Shown: positions 1-8,416, numbered from the stretch's first letter. The stretch is 64,000 nt of DNA from Desulfarculaceae bacterium (GCA_021737645.1 JAIPDO010000002.1:62001-126000), one strand, 5' to 3'. Notes: generated from the letters alone by a model not told the origin. A program made the numbers and translations.

Positions 1-458
1 GAACCGCCTTGATGGCCCTATTCCTGGTGGCCTCCAACCGTTTTTACCCCGACTGGTACATGTACAAATACATTTGGAGCCGCCTTTTCTTCTCCCTGCG
101 CATGGCCTCTCTGGCCGTATTCCTCTACGCCGCCTTCGCCGCCCTGGCTTCCCTGGGCATGCGGCCCGAGGGGCGCACCACCTTGCTGCGCTGGTCGCGC
201 AACTTTCTCTTGCTCGGCACTGCGGTGTTTTTGGCCGGTGAGTTCAGCGGCTTCACCTGGCGCATGCAGTGGATGGGCGACTACTGGTGCTGGAACGCCA
301 ACTTCCTGGAGGCCACCCTGTTTTTCCTGTTGGTCACCGCAGCAGCCCACCTGCCCCCCTCCTGGGCGGCCAGGCCCCGCCTCCGGGCTACGGCCCAGGC
401 GGTGCCCGGCCTGCTGATGATCTGCCTGTTCATGACCTTCATGCTTTTGGAGCCGTGA
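1..458 (+). CDS. CcsA-like cytochrome c assembly membrane protein, C-terminal part
   Basis: The reading frame is open to the left edge (codons are readable from base 3), so the N-terminus lies outside the window. The visible 152 residues contain at least three hydrophobic segments and the tryptophan-rich stretch WMGDYWCWN, followed by a conserved histidine in AHLPPSWAARP. A full-length paralogue with the same layout lies at 4395-5144. CcsA/CcmC-type proteins handle haem for cytochrome c maturation; the canonical WGxxWxWD motif is altered here (N for D, no PKE). The stop codon overlaps the next start (TGATG), so it is translationally coupled to the ResB-like gene. The family call is fairly sure; the exact role of this divergent branch is not. 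Confidence 0.75.
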   Translation, partial: TALMALFLVASNRFYPDWYMYKYIWSRLFFSLRMASLAVFLYAAFAALASLGMRPEGRTTLLRWSRNFLLLGTAVFLAGEFSGFTWRMQWMGDYWCWNANFLEATLFFLLVTAAAHLPPSWAARPRLRATAQAVPGLLMICLFMTFMLLEP

Positions 459-1288
459 TGGAGCGTCTATCATCGCTGAAATTCACCCTGGGCAGCTTGA
501 GCGCGCTAATGATCTGGCTGGGCCTGGGGGTGTTCATGGGCCAGCCCAAGCTGCTGGCCGCCTCTTTCTTCGACATGAACCGCATGCTCATCCTGGACTG
601 GCTCCTGGGCCCGGCCTGGGCCCAGCCCATGGCCCCCTTGTGGTTCCTGGGCCTGTGCCTGGGGGTGGGGGTGATGCTTGTTAATCTAGGTTTTTGCACC
701 TTCACCCGCCTGCTGCCCCGCCTCAGGGCGGGCAACGCCCTCAAGGGCTGGCTGCTCACCCTGGTGCATTTGGTGATGCTGGTGGTGCTTTTGGGCCACG
801 GCGCGGAGATGGCCATGGGCCACAAGCAGGAAGAGCTGCGCATGCTCCCCGGCCAGACGGTGGCCCTGCCCGAAGGGCTCACCCTGGGCCTGGAGTCGGT
901 GCGTTTCGTCAGCGACCCCTCGGTGATCAACCTGCCCTACCGCAAGGCCCGCTGGACCTGGACCAGCACCAACTTCAAACCCAGGCAAAACTGGGCCAAA
1001 GTGGTTATCCGGCGCGGGGATGCGGTGGTGGCCCAGGGCGATCTGCGTATCCTGGAGCCCATGAAAATCGAGGGGCTGCGCCTTACCCTGGCCGGGTTCT
1101 ACTCGCCGAAAAACGAAAAACCGGCCCGGGTGGGGGTGCGCCTGGCCTTGGTGAAAAACCCTATGACCGCCTTGTTCTTCGTGGCCTACGGGCTGTGGGT
1201 GGTGCTTTACGCCGCCCTGGCCGTGGTCACCTGGCGCGGCGGCCCCAGCAACGGCTCGGCCCGCCCGGCCCAGGCCGTGGCCGTTTGA
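458..1288 (+). CDS. ResB/CcsB-like cytochrome c biogenesis protein
   Basis: The 276-residue membrane protein has hydrophobic segments near residues 10-30, 60-80 and 95-120, a soluble central part (about 120-235) and a C-terminal membrane helix (about 238-260). This is the ResB layout in shortened form: classic ResB is 400 residues or more. In system II cytochrome c biogenesis ResB partners CcsA to move haem across the membrane and attach it to CxxCH apocytochromes. The start ATG overlaps the stop of the CcsA-like gene and only 28 bases separate it from modA, so an operon ccsA-resB-modABC is likely. A paralogue lies at 3604-4398. Confidence 0.75.
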   Translation: MERLSSLKFTLGSLSALMIWLGLGVFMGQPKLLAASFFDMNRMLILDWLLGPAWAQPMAPLWFLGLCLGVGVMLVNLGFCTFTRLLPRLRAGNALKGWLLTLVHLVMLVVLLGHGAEMAMGHKQEELRMLPGQTVALPEGLTLGLESVRFVSDPSVINLPYRKARWTWTSTNFKPRQNWAKVVIRRGDAVVAQGDLRILEPMKIEGLRLTLAGFYSPKNEKPARVGVRLALVKNPMTALFFVAYGLWVVLYAALAVVTWRGGPSNGSARPAQAVAV

Positions 1289-1316
1289 ACAAACTTTAAT
1301 CCCGCGAGGAAGGCAC

Positions 1317-2096
1317 ATGCCGCTTAACAAATACTTCCGTTTTTTGGCCGCCCTGGCCCTGGCCTGCTGCCTGAGCTTGGTTTCTTCCCTGGCCCTGGCC
1401 GCCAAACCGGTCATGGTATTCGCCGCCGCCTCCACCACCAACGCGGTGAGCGATGCAATCAAGGCCTATCAAGCCGCCGGCAAGGGCAAGGCGGTGGCAT
1501 CCTTTGCCTCCAGCTCCACCCTGGCCAAGCAGATCGCCCACGGCGCTCCGGCCCAGGTGTATCTGTCAGCCAATGAAAAGTGGATGAACTATTTGGCCGA
1601 AAAAAAGCTTCTGGAGCCGGGGACCAGGGTGAACTTGCTGGGCAACCGCTTGGTGCTCATCGCCCCGGCGGGGAGCAAGGAGCGCGGCCCCATCAAGGCG
1701 GGCATGCCCCTGATGCAGTGGCTGGGCGATGGCCGCCTGGCGGTGGGCGACCCTGACCACGTGCCCGCCGGCATGTACGCCAAGCAGGCGCTTAAGTCCC
1801 TGGGCCTGTGGGAAAAGGCGGAGCCCCGCCTGGCCCGCGCGGCCAACGTGCGCGCCGCCCTGGCCCTGGTGGAGCGCGGCGAGGCCCCCCTTGGCATCGT
1901 CTATTCCACCGACGCAGCCATCACCCCCAAGGTGACGGTGGTGGGCGTCTTCCCCGAAAGCAGCCACAAGCCCATCGTTTATCCCCTGGCTTTGCTCAAG
2001 GGACAGGCTAGGCCCCCTGCAAAGGCCTTCTGGCAGTTTATGCAGGGCGATGAGGCCAAGAGTGTGTTTAAAAAATACGGCTTCAGCGTACGTTGA
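1317..2096 (+). CDS. modA: Molybdate/tungstate ABC transporter substrate-binding protein ModA
   Basis: The 259-residue periplasmic binding protein has a signal peptide (about residues 1-28) followed by VFAAASTTNAVSDAI, the oxyanion-binding ASxT-type motif of ModA. Later YLSANEKWMNYL and the DPDHVPAGMYA motif are also typical. It captures molybdate or tungstate for ModBC; the sequence alone does not tell which anion. A strong ribosome site (GAGGAAGG) precedes the ATG. It is the first gene of modABC and is separated from modB by a hairpin-containing gap. Confidence 0.93.
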   Translation: MPLNKYFRFLAALALACCLSLVSSLALAAKPVMVFAAASTTNAVSDAIKAYQAAGKGKAVASFASSSTLAKQIAHGAPAQVYLSANEKWMNYLAEKKLLEPGTRVNLLGNRLVLIAPAGSKERGPIKAGMPLMQWLGDGRLAVGDPDHVPAGMYAKQALKSLGLWEKAEPRLARAANVRAALALVERGEAPLGIVYSTDAAITPKVTVVGVFPESSHKPIVYPLALLKGQARPPAKAFWQFMQGDEAKSVFKKYGFSVR

Positions 2097-2126
2097 GCGC
2101 CGAAGTCAAAACCGTAAACAAACCCC

Positions 2127-2144
2127 TCCCCACGCTCGTGGGGA
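2127..2144 (+). other. Intercistronic hairpin between modA and modB
   Basis: TCCCCACG and CGTGGGGA form a perfect 8-bp stem with a CT centre, 31 bases after the modA stop. There is no T-tract after it, so it is not a normal intrinsic terminator. A stem here could stabilise the modA message and favour binding-protein excess over permease, a common arrangement for ABC operons (inference). Confidence 0.45.
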
Positions 2145-2170
2145 AGGTCTTGGCATTTTAGGAAAGCGCC

Positions 2171-2881
2171 GTGGACAGCATCTTGGCCGCATTCAGCCTG
2201 ACTCCCCTTGAGAGCGAGGCGCTACGCCTGAGCCTTTGGGTCAGCCTGTGGGCCATGCTCGCGAGCCTGCCCCTGGCCGTCGGCGCGGCCTGGCTCTTGG
2301 CCAGGCACCGCTTCCCCGGCAAGACCCTTTTCGACGGCCTGCTGCACTTGCCCCTGGTGGTGCCGCCGGTGGTCACCGGCTATCTGCTCTTGGTGGTTTT
2401 CGGCCGCCGGGGCCTGGTGGGGGCCTGGCTGCACGACCAGTTGGGCATCACCTTTGCCTTCGACTGGAAGGGCGCGGCCCTGGCGGCGGCGGTGATGGCC
2501 TTCCCGCTCATGGTGCGGGCCATCCGCCTTAGCCTGGAGGCGGTGGACCGGGGCCTGGAGCAGGCGGCGCACACCCTGGGAGCAGGTCACTGGCGGGTGT
2601 TTTTCACTATCACCATGCCGCTGACCCTGCCGGGCATCCTGAGCGGCATGGTCCTGGCCTTTGCCAGGGGCCTGGGCGAGTTCGGGGCCACCATCACCTT
2701 TGTCTCCAACATTCCCGGCCAGACCCGCACCCTACCCCTGGCCCTGTACAGCGTGTTGCAGTCGCCCGGCGGCGAGGCCGCCGCCCAGCGCCTGTGCGTC
2801 ATCTCCATCATTCTGGCGCTCATCGCCCTGCTGGTCTCCGAGCTACTGGCCCGCCGGGTGCAGAAGCGGCTGAGGGGGTGA
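2171..2881 (+). CDS. modB: Molybdate ABC transporter permease ModB
   Basis: The 236-residue integral membrane permease has about five to six hydrophobic segments and the cytoplasmic EAA loop (EQAAHTLGAGHWRVFFTITMPL region, about residues 124-145) that docks onto the ATPase. The LVVPPVVTGYLLL segment is characteristic of ModB. It starts with GTG, preceded by an AGGAAAG ribosome site. It lies 4 bases before modC. Confidence 0.93.
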   Translation: MDSILAAFSLTPLESEALRLSLWVSLWAMLASLPLAVGAAWLLARHRFPGKTLFDGLLHLPLVVPPVVTGYLLLVVFGRRGLVGAWLHDQLGITFAFDWKGAALAAAVMAFPLMVRAIRLSLEAVDRGLEQAAHTLGAGHWRVFFTITMPLTLPGILSGMVLAFARGLGEFGATITFVSNIPGQTRTLPLALYSVLQSPGGEAAAQRLCVISIILALIALLVSELLARRVQKRLRG

Positions 2882-2885
2882 GGTC

Positions 2886-3593
2886 ATGCTGTCGGTGAGC
2901 TTGAAAAAGCGCCTGGGCGAGTTGGACGTGGAGGCCTCCTTCGGCCGGACCGGGCCGGGGGTCACCGCCCTGTTCGGCCCCTCGGGGGCGGGCAAGACCT
3001 CGCTGGTGAACATGCTGGCCGGGCTGCTCACCCCGGATTACGGGCGCGTGATCTTGGAAGGCCGGGTGCTCTTCGACTCCCAGGCCAAGATCAACCTGCC
3101 GCCCCAGCGCCGCCGGGTGGGCTACGTGTTTCAAGAGGGCCGCCTGTTCCCTCACCTGTCGGTGAAAGGCAACCTGGACTATGGCCGCCGCTTGGCTCCC
3201 AAGGGTAGCGCCTGGGCCTCCTGGGATCAGGTGGTGGATCTGCTGGGACTGGAGGAGCTATTGGAGCGACGGCCCGCCAAGCTCTCGGGCGGCGAGAAGC
3301 AGCGGGTGGCCATTGGCCGGGCCCTGTTGGCCAGCCCCCGCCTGCTGTTGTTGGACGAGCCGCTGGCCTCTTTGGACGCCCAGCGCAAGGACGAGGTGCT
3401 GGGCTACTTGAGCAAGCTCACCGGGCACCTGGCCATCCCGGTGATCTACGTTAGCCACCAGCCCGGCGAGATCCTGCGCCTGGCCGACAGCGTGGTGCGG
3501 GTGGAGCGGGGCCGGGTGCGGGGCATAGACGATCTGGAAGGCTTCCGCCGCCTGCTGGACTCCTGGCCCAAGGAGCGCCTTTGGCTGAGCTAA
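2886..3593 (+). CDS. modC: Molybdate ABC transporter ATP-binding protein ModC, lacking the TOBE domain
   Basis: The 235-residue ATPase has Walker A GPSGAGKTS (about residues 31-39), a Q-loop (VFQEGRLFPHLSV), the signature LSGGEKQR, Walker B LLLLDEP and the switch histidine (VSHQ). It powers molybdate uptake through ModB. Typical ModC is about 350 residues with a C-terminal molybdate-binding TOBE/MOP domain; here the protein ends soon after the nucleotide-binding domain, so TOBE-based feedback by molybdate should be absent. It converges with the ResB-like gene on the minus strand with a 10-base gap and no obvious terminator. Confidence 0.92.
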   Translation: MLSVSLKKRLGELDVEASFGRTGPGVTALFGPSGAGKTSLVNMLAGLLTPDYGRVILEGRVLFDSQAKINLPPQRRRVGYVFQEGRLFPHLSVKGNLDYGRRLAPKGSAWASWDQVVDLLGLEELLERRPAKLSGGEKQRVAIGRALLASPRLLLLDEPLASLDAQRKDEVLGYLSKLTGHLAIPVIYVSHQPGEILRLADSVVRVERGRVRGIDDLEGFRRLLDSWPKERLWLS

Positions 3594-3603
3594 GGCCCCA
3601 GCG

Positions 3604-4398
3604 CTAGTCCAGGGCCGGGCCGCCGCGCTTGCGGCGCAGGTCCAGTATGAGCAGGAGCAGCCAGCAGGCCATGGCCGCGCCGTAGGCCGCGAAAAATGGC
3701 TTGGCCAGGGGGCGGCGGCTCACGTTGACCACCGCGCCCACCACCGGCTGCGGACCGGGGCGGCAGAAGTAGCCCACCAGGTTGATGCGCAGACCGTCGG
3801 CCTCCCAGGGCTGCATGAAGGCCACCCTGCCCTGGCCCAACTCCAGCCCGTCGCGGCTCAGGGCCACCTCGGCCCAGCCCGGTCCACGGGGGAAGCGGGG
3901 CCTGCGGCGGGTCTGCTTTTGGGCTGCCTGGCGCAGGCAGTCGGCCATGGGCTGGGGCTCCAGATGGGCTTGGCGAAGGCTCAGCGCCGCGCCGTCGGGC
4001 AGGGTCAGGCTCCGGCCGGGCAGCAGGCGCTGATGCTGGCGCTGATAGCCCACCACCAGGGTGGCCCCGTGGGCCAGCATGACCAACAGCACCGCAAGGT
4101 GCAGGGCCAGGAGCAGGGCGTTGCGCCAGGACCAGTTGCGCACCAGCTTGCTCAGGCTGCAACAGAGCAGGTTGAGGGCCAAAAGGCCGCTGAGGGCCAA
4201 TAGGCCCAGCACCCAGAACATGCCCAGGGCCGGGGCCTGGCCCCACTGGGAGGGGTGCACCAGCAAGTGGCCCTCGGCCAGGGCGCGCAGCAAGGGAGCC
4301 AGGGAGGGGCTGAAGGCCATCTGCACGCCCCAGGCGGTCCACAGCACCAGGGCGGCCATGGCCGCCACGGCCAGGCGCAGGCTGGATAGGGCCTTCAT
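3604..4398 (-). CDS. ResB/CcsB-like cytochrome c biogenesis protein, second copy
   Basis: This 264-residue protein is a paralogue of the ResB-like protein at 458-1288: hydrophobic segments at the N-terminus (about 8-30, 60-80, 95-115), a soluble middle, and a C-terminal helix ending in RRKRGG. The start ATG overlaps the TGA of the upstream CcsA-like gene (ATGA), which fixes this start over a longer in-frame extension. It would form a CcsA/ResB-type haem delivery pair. Sequence divergence from the first copy suggests different client proteins (inference). Confidence 0.72.
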   Translation of the reverse strand: MKALSSLRLAVAAMAALVLWTAWGVQMAFSPSLAPLLRALAEGHLLVHPSQWGQAPALGMFWVLGLLALSGLLALNLLCCSLSKLVRNWSWRNALLLALHLAVLLVMLAHGATLVVGYQRQHQRLLPGRSLTLPDGAALSLRQAHLEPQPMADCLRQAAQKQTRRRPRFPRGPGWAEVALSRDGLELGQGRVAFMQPWEADGLRINLVGYFCRPGPQPVVGAVVNVSRRPLAKPFFAAYGAAMACWLLLLILDLRRKRGGPALD

Positions 4399-5144
4399 CT
4401 TCCCATTCCCATCTGGTGGTTGAGCACCACCAGGTTCAGGGCCACCCCAGGGGCGGCCCCCACCATCAGACGCAACCAGGGCCGGGCGGCCCAACGGGGG
4501 GGCAGGTGCAATCCAAGACCCATGAGCAGCAGCAGCGCGGTGGAGGAAAGAAAGCCAGCGTTCCACTGCCAGAAATCGCCCAGCCAGCCGTAGCTCCACC
4601 AAGCACCCACCAGCTCACCGGCCATGAAGGCGCCCCAGCCGCTCAACAGGGCCAAACGCCCCCGGGCCGCCACGCCGTTTATCCCGCCCCGCCAGGCGGC
4701 CAGATGGCAGGCCGCCGCATACAGCAGCAGGGCCTGGGCGGCCAGGCGCAGTTCAAAGAATATGGGCATCCACACATATCCGGGAATGAGGTTGATAGGC
4801 GCCGCGCCCAACTTGGCGAAGAACAGCCACAGCATCAGGGCCGCGCCCAGGCCCCAGCTCCAGGCGGCCACGGCGGCGCGGCCCTGGAACAGGTCCCACA
4901 TGGCCAGAAGCCCCAGCCACAGGCCCACCACCATGAGGCTCTCGTAGGGGCCGTAAAAGGCGATGCGCCCCGTGGACCAGGACACCACGCCCACCCCCAG
5001 CAGGCAACCGGCCAAGCCCAGCCCCCCCGCCCCGGCGGCCACACGTTGCCAACCCCTAGCCCCGGCCAAGGCGGCCAGGCAGAACCCGCCCAGGGCGCAG
5101 GCAAAGGCCACCGCGCACAACATTCCCACTACTTCAGCCGCCAA
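4395..5144 (-). CDS. CcsA-like cytochrome c assembly membrane protein, second copy
   Basis: The 249-residue protein has about seven to eight predicted membrane segments and the tryptophan-rich WLGDFWQWNAGF motif with a following histidine (LGLHLPPRWAARP), collinear with the fragment at 1-458. CcsA/CcmC-family proteins bind and hand over haem. The start is a TTG 3 bases after the permease stop, chosen because AGGAGAGG lies about 9 bases upstream; a later in-frame ATG (residue 8) is the alternative. It overlaps the ResB-like gene and probably shares a transcript with the upstream permease. Confidence 0.75.
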   Translation of the reverse strand: MAAEVVGMLCAVAFACALGGFCLAALAGARGWQRVAAGAGGLGLAGCLLGVGVVSWSTGRIAFYGPYESLMVVGLWLGLLAMWDLFQGRAAVAAWSWGLGAALMLWLFFAKLGAAPINLIPGYVWMPIFFELRLAAQALLLYAAACHLAAWRGGINGVAARGRLALLSGWGAFMAGELVGAWWSYGWLGDFWQWNAGFLSSTALLLLMGLGLHLPPRWAARPWLRLMVGAAPGVALNLVVLNHQMGMGR

Positions 5145-5147
5145 TGG

Positions 5148-6512
5148 CTAGCCCCTCTCCTGCTCCCGTTGGTTGCGGCGGCGAAACACCAGATACAGCG
5201 CCACGCCGACGGCCAGGGTGAGAGCCCCCGGCAGGGCCCGCCAAGGGTCCCCGGCCAGGGAAAAAATGATGATCCATGCGTTGGACCCTATGAACAACAG
5301 CGGCACCCAGGGGTAGAGGGGAACCCGAAAGGTGTCCGGCGGGCCCAGGCGGCGGCGCAGCACCAAAAGCCCCGCCACGCTCAGGGCCGCGAAAAGCGAC
5401 AAGGTGAAACCGATATAGAACAACAGCGCCTCAAAGGAGGCCGAAAGCACCAGCAGGGCGGCGATGGCCGCTTGCAGCCACACCGAATTGGCCGGCACCC
5501 CGGAGCCGGGGCGCACCCGGCCCAGAGCCGGAAAAAACACCCGGTCCTGGGCCATGGCGTAGTAGATACGCGGCCCGGTGAGGGTCATGGCCCCCAGGCT
5601 GGAGAGCAGGCACAGAGCCACCAGCAGGCTGAACACCCGCCCACCCACGGGCCCCAGCAGGGCCTGGGCGGTGAGGGAGCCTATCTCCTTGACCCCGGCC
5701 ATCTGCTCCGGGGGCACGGCGGCCAAATAGGACAGGTTGATCAAAAGGTACAGGGCCGTGACCAGGCCGGTGCCGGTGAGCAGGGCCAGGGGCAGGTTGC
5801 GCTGGGGGTTTTTGATCTCCCCGCCCAGGTAGGCGGCGGCGTTGAAACCACTGTAGGCAAAGGACACGAACACCAGGGCCGTGGCCACCCTGGCGGCGGC
5901 CGGGCCCGGCGCGGCCAGGGCCTGGCTCAAAAAGCCCTGGCCGTCCCAGGCTCCCAGGCCCGCCGCGATGAGCCCCACCAGCACCAGCAGCTTGAAGCCG
6001 GTGAGCAGATTTTGCACCCGCACCCCCACCCGCAGGCTGGTAGCGTGCAACAGGGTGAAGCCCAGCAGAATGGCCAGGGCCAGCAGGGACTCCCCGGACA
6101 ACGACAAGCCACCCAGGGACAGGGACCAGCCCGCCGCATGGGGCCAGGCCCTGAGGAGATAGCCCGCCCCGGCCACCGCCGCCGCGGCGATGGGGGCGGA
6201 AAACCCCACCACCAACGATATCCAGCCGGAGAGAAAGCCCCACAGGGGACCGAAGCTCTGGCGCAAAAAGACGTATTCCCCGCCCGCCTGGGGATAGCGG
6301 GCTCCCAGTTCGGCGTAGCTCAAGGCCCCGGCCAGGGCGATGATTCCCCCGGCCAGCCAGCAGAGCATGAACAGGGAAGGGCTTCCCGCCTGGGCCAAAA
6401 TAAAGCCCCCGGCGGTGAAAATGCCCGTGCCCACCATGTTGGCCACTATGACCATGGCCGCGCTGTAGGGCCCCAGGCTGCGCCTCAACGCGTCTTGCTT
6501 GGCGTTTGCCAC
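5148..6512 (-). CDS. APC-superfamily amino acid permease
   Basis: The 454-residue polytopic protein has about 12 membrane helices. ANMVGTGIFTAGGF (about residues 24-37) is the unwound helix-1 substrate site of APC transporters, and YAELGARYPQAGGEYVFLR is the conserved helix-2/3 loop. It resembles LAT-type/YjeH-like amino acid permeases; the substrate cannot be told. It is divergent from the SUOX-haem fusion gene and reads directly into the second CcsA/ResB pair, an odd association that may be only transcriptional. Confidence 0.88.
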   Translation of the reverse strand: MANAKQDALRRSLGPYSAAMVIVANMVGTGIFTAGGFILAQAGSPSLFMLCWLAGGIIALAGALSYAELGARYPQAGGEYVFLRQSFGPLWGFLSGWISLVVGFSAPIAAAAVAGAGYLLRAWPHAAGWSLSLGGLSLSGESLLALAILLGFTLLHATSLRVGVRVQNLLTGFKLLVLVGLIAAGLGAWDGQGFLSQALAAPGPAAARVATALVFVSFAYSGFNAAAYLGGEIKNPQRNLPLALLTGTGLVTALYLLINLSYLAAVPPEQMAGVKEIGSLTAQALLGPVGGRVFSLLVALCLLSSLGAMTLTGPRIYYAMAQDRVFFPALGRVRPGSGVPANSVWLQAAIAALLVLSASFEALLFYIGFTLSLFAALSVAGLLVLRRRLGPPDTFRVPLYPWVPLLFIGSNAWIIIFSLAGDPWRALPGALTLAVGVALYLVFRRRNQREQERG

Positions 6513-6554
6513 CCCAAATCCCCTCTATATTCCGCCGCCACTGCCTGTTTTGGC

Positions 6555-6648
6555 TTGACACAAAAACATACCTATGTTTTTTATAACATCGTTGCCAAAA
6601 TTGACATATGTCATTTATGATCAAAGCATTTCGCCCATAGATAACTAG
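6555..6648 (+). promoter_or_regulatory. AT-rich divergent control region with a perfect 12-bp palindrome
   Basis: The 146-bp region between the divergent permease and SUOX-haem genes is much more AT-rich than its surroundings. It holds TTGACA at 6555-6560 and 6601-6606. The second TTGACA is embedded in TGACATATGTCA (6602-6612 plus flanking base), a perfect palindrome; read as TTGAC-N4-GTCAT it resembles the Crp/Fnr half-site layout TTGAT-N4-ATCAA. The ribosome site TAGGA (6646-6650) sits 8 bases before the ATG at 6659. No clear -10 box with standard spacing follows either TTGACA, so the promoter assignment is tentative. Confidence 0.45.
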
Positions 6649-6658
6649 GATGATCATC

Positions 6659-8416
6659 ATGCGCAAGTTATTAATTTTGGCTACGATTTTGGTATTGATT
6701 TCCGCCGCCGCCGCCATGGCCCTGGCGGCCCACAAACAGATGGGCCCCATGCTCACAGTGAGCGGGCTGGTTAAGCAGCCGCTGCGCCTGAGCATGGCCG
6801 ACCTGGGGCGCCTTTCCTGGGCGCGGGTCAAATGCAACGACATCAAAAGCGACGGCTCCTTCCACGGCTGCTTCTGGCTGCAAGGGGTGCCGCTGCGCGA
6901 CATCCTGGAGTTGGCCCAGATCGGCAAGGATGGTCACGGCTTCAACAAGGCGGTGGACCTGGCGGTGGTGGTTAAAAACGCCCAAGGCCAGCAGGTCACC
7001 GTCTCCTGGGGCGAGATATTCCACCGCAACCCAGGCGAGGCCATCCTGGCCCTGTCCTCCACGCCGGTGCGCCCCAAGAAAAACTGCAAGGCCTGCCACG
7101 AGCCGGACGTCTATGAAGACCTGATAAAGCAGCTCGACCGCAAGTTGGGCCTGCCTAAGCTGGTAATGACCAGCGACTTCGCCAGCGACCGGGCTCTGGA
7201 AGACGTGGTCTCCCTGCGGGTGGTGGAGCCGGTCAAGGTGCCCCAAGGCCCCCGGCCCAAGACGCTCTACTCTCCCACGATCACCGTGGTGGGCTCGGAC
7301 GGCAAAGAGCACAAGCTGGACAAGCTGCCCGCCCTGCACCGGCGCACCATCCTGGCCAACCAGGTGGGCGAGGGCAAAGGCTTTCACGGGCGTCCCCACT
7401 TCAGCGGGGTGGCCCTGGCCGACCTATTGAAGCACTTCAAGATCAGCGGCGACGACCAGAGCGCGGTGGTGATCAGCGCGCCGGACGGTTACGCCTCCCT
7501 GGTTTCCTGGGCCGAGCTGTTCCGGGGGCCGTTGGGCGGGCGCATCATCGTGGCCGACCAGATGGACGGCAAGCCCATTAAGACCAACGGGCGCTTCGCC
7601 CTGATCCTGCCCGATGACCTGTGGGCCGACCGCTGGGTCAAATCCGCCGGCAAGATCCAGACGGTGCGCATCGCCAACCAACCCCGGCTCACCGTGATCG
7701 GCATGGGCTGCGGCGACAGCGACCTGCTCACCCTGGAGGCCCTGGACGCCCTGGCCCAGGCCGACGTGCTGGTGGCCCCCAAGGACCTTCAAAAGCGCTT
7801 CGCCGCTTTCCTGGCGGGCAAGCCGGTGATTTTCGACCCCATGGCCGCCGCCCACAAAAAGCCCCTCAAAAAGCAGATGGACGCCCACAAGGACGCCAAG
7901 GCCCGGCACATGGATAAACAGCAGAGCGCCGACTCGGCCGAGCTTATCAAGGCCCAATTGGCCAAGGGCAAGAGCGTGGCCGTGCTGGACTGGGGCGATC
8001 CCATGGTCTACGGCTCCTGGCGCTGGCTCAAGGACGTGTTCCCCAAAGGACAGATCCGCTTCGTCTCCGGGCTTAGCGCCTTCAACGCGGGCTCGGCGGC
8101 CGTGGGGCGGGACATAGCCTGCAACGGAGCCATCGCCATCACCGACCCCTTCACCCTGTTCAAGCAGCCCGAGGTTCTAAAGTCCCTGGCCGCCAAGGGC
8201 GCGACGGTGGCGATCTTCATGGCCATGCCCAAATTCTCCCAGGTAATCCAGGCGGTGCAGGCCGCCTACCCCCCCGACACCCCCACGGCGGTGGTCTACC
8301 GGGCGGGCATGCAAACCCAACAGGTGGTCAAAAGCCGCCTGGATCAAGTCTTAGAGAAAAACAAGGACCGTGAACGCTGGCTAGGCGTTGTTTACGTGGG
8401 GCCTTGTTTGCGATAA
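6659..8416 (+). CDS. Exported fusion: two SUOX-like domains, c-type haem site, tetrapyrrole methylase-like domain
   Basis: The start at 6659 is preferred over ATG 6650 because TAGGA precedes it by 8 bases; this gives 585 residues beginning with a signal peptide (1-24). Residues about 27-190 and 200-340 resemble the sulfite-oxidase/molybdopterin-binding (oxidoreductase) fold, with repeated GVxLxDxL patterns. A CKACH motif at 143-147 is a canonical c-type haem attachment site. Residues about 344-585 match the tetrapyrrole (corrin/porphyrin) methylase family: VIGMGCGDSDLLTLEALDAL and GDPMVYG (446-452). That family uses SAM in the cytoplasm, so its presence on an exported protein is unexpected; it may bind a tetrapyrrole instead. 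A TonB-dependent receptor follows after 43 bases. The function is unknown. Confidence 0.8.
   Translation: MRKLLILATILVLISAAAAMALAAHKQMGPMLTVSGLVKQPLRLSMADLGRLSWARVKCNDIKSDGSFHGCFWLQGVPLRDILELAQIGKDGHGFNKAVDLAVVVKNAQGQQVTVSWGEIFHRNPGEAILALSSTPVRPKKNCKACHEPDVYEDLIKQLDRKLGLPKLVMTSDFASDRALEDVVSLRVVEPVKVPQGPRPKTLYSPTITVVGSDGKEHKLDKLPALHRRTILANQVGEGKGFHGRPHFSGVALADLLKHFKISGDDQSAVVISAPDGYASLVSWAELFRGPLGGRIIVADQMDGKPIKTNGRFALILPDDLWADRWVKSAGKIQTVRIANQPRLTVIGMGCGDSDLLTLEALDALAQADVLVAPKDLQKRFAAFLAGKPVIFDPMAAAHKKPLKKQMDAHKDAKARHMDKQQSADSAELIKAQLAKGKSVAVLDWGDPMVYGSWRWLKDVFPKGQIRFVSGLSAFNAGSAAVGRDIACNGAIAITDPFTLFKQPEVLKSLAAKGATVAIFMAMPKFSQVIQAVQAAYPPDTPTAVVYRAGMQTQQVVKSRLDQVLEKNKDRERWLGVVYVGPCLR

Noticed and set aside
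4416-6620. Very long open frame (734 codons) on the plus strand across the CcsA-like and permease genes.
   Set aside because: It is antisense to two well-supported membrane-protein genes and its translation is low-complexity (Gln, Gly, Pro, His), typical of GC-rich shadow frames.
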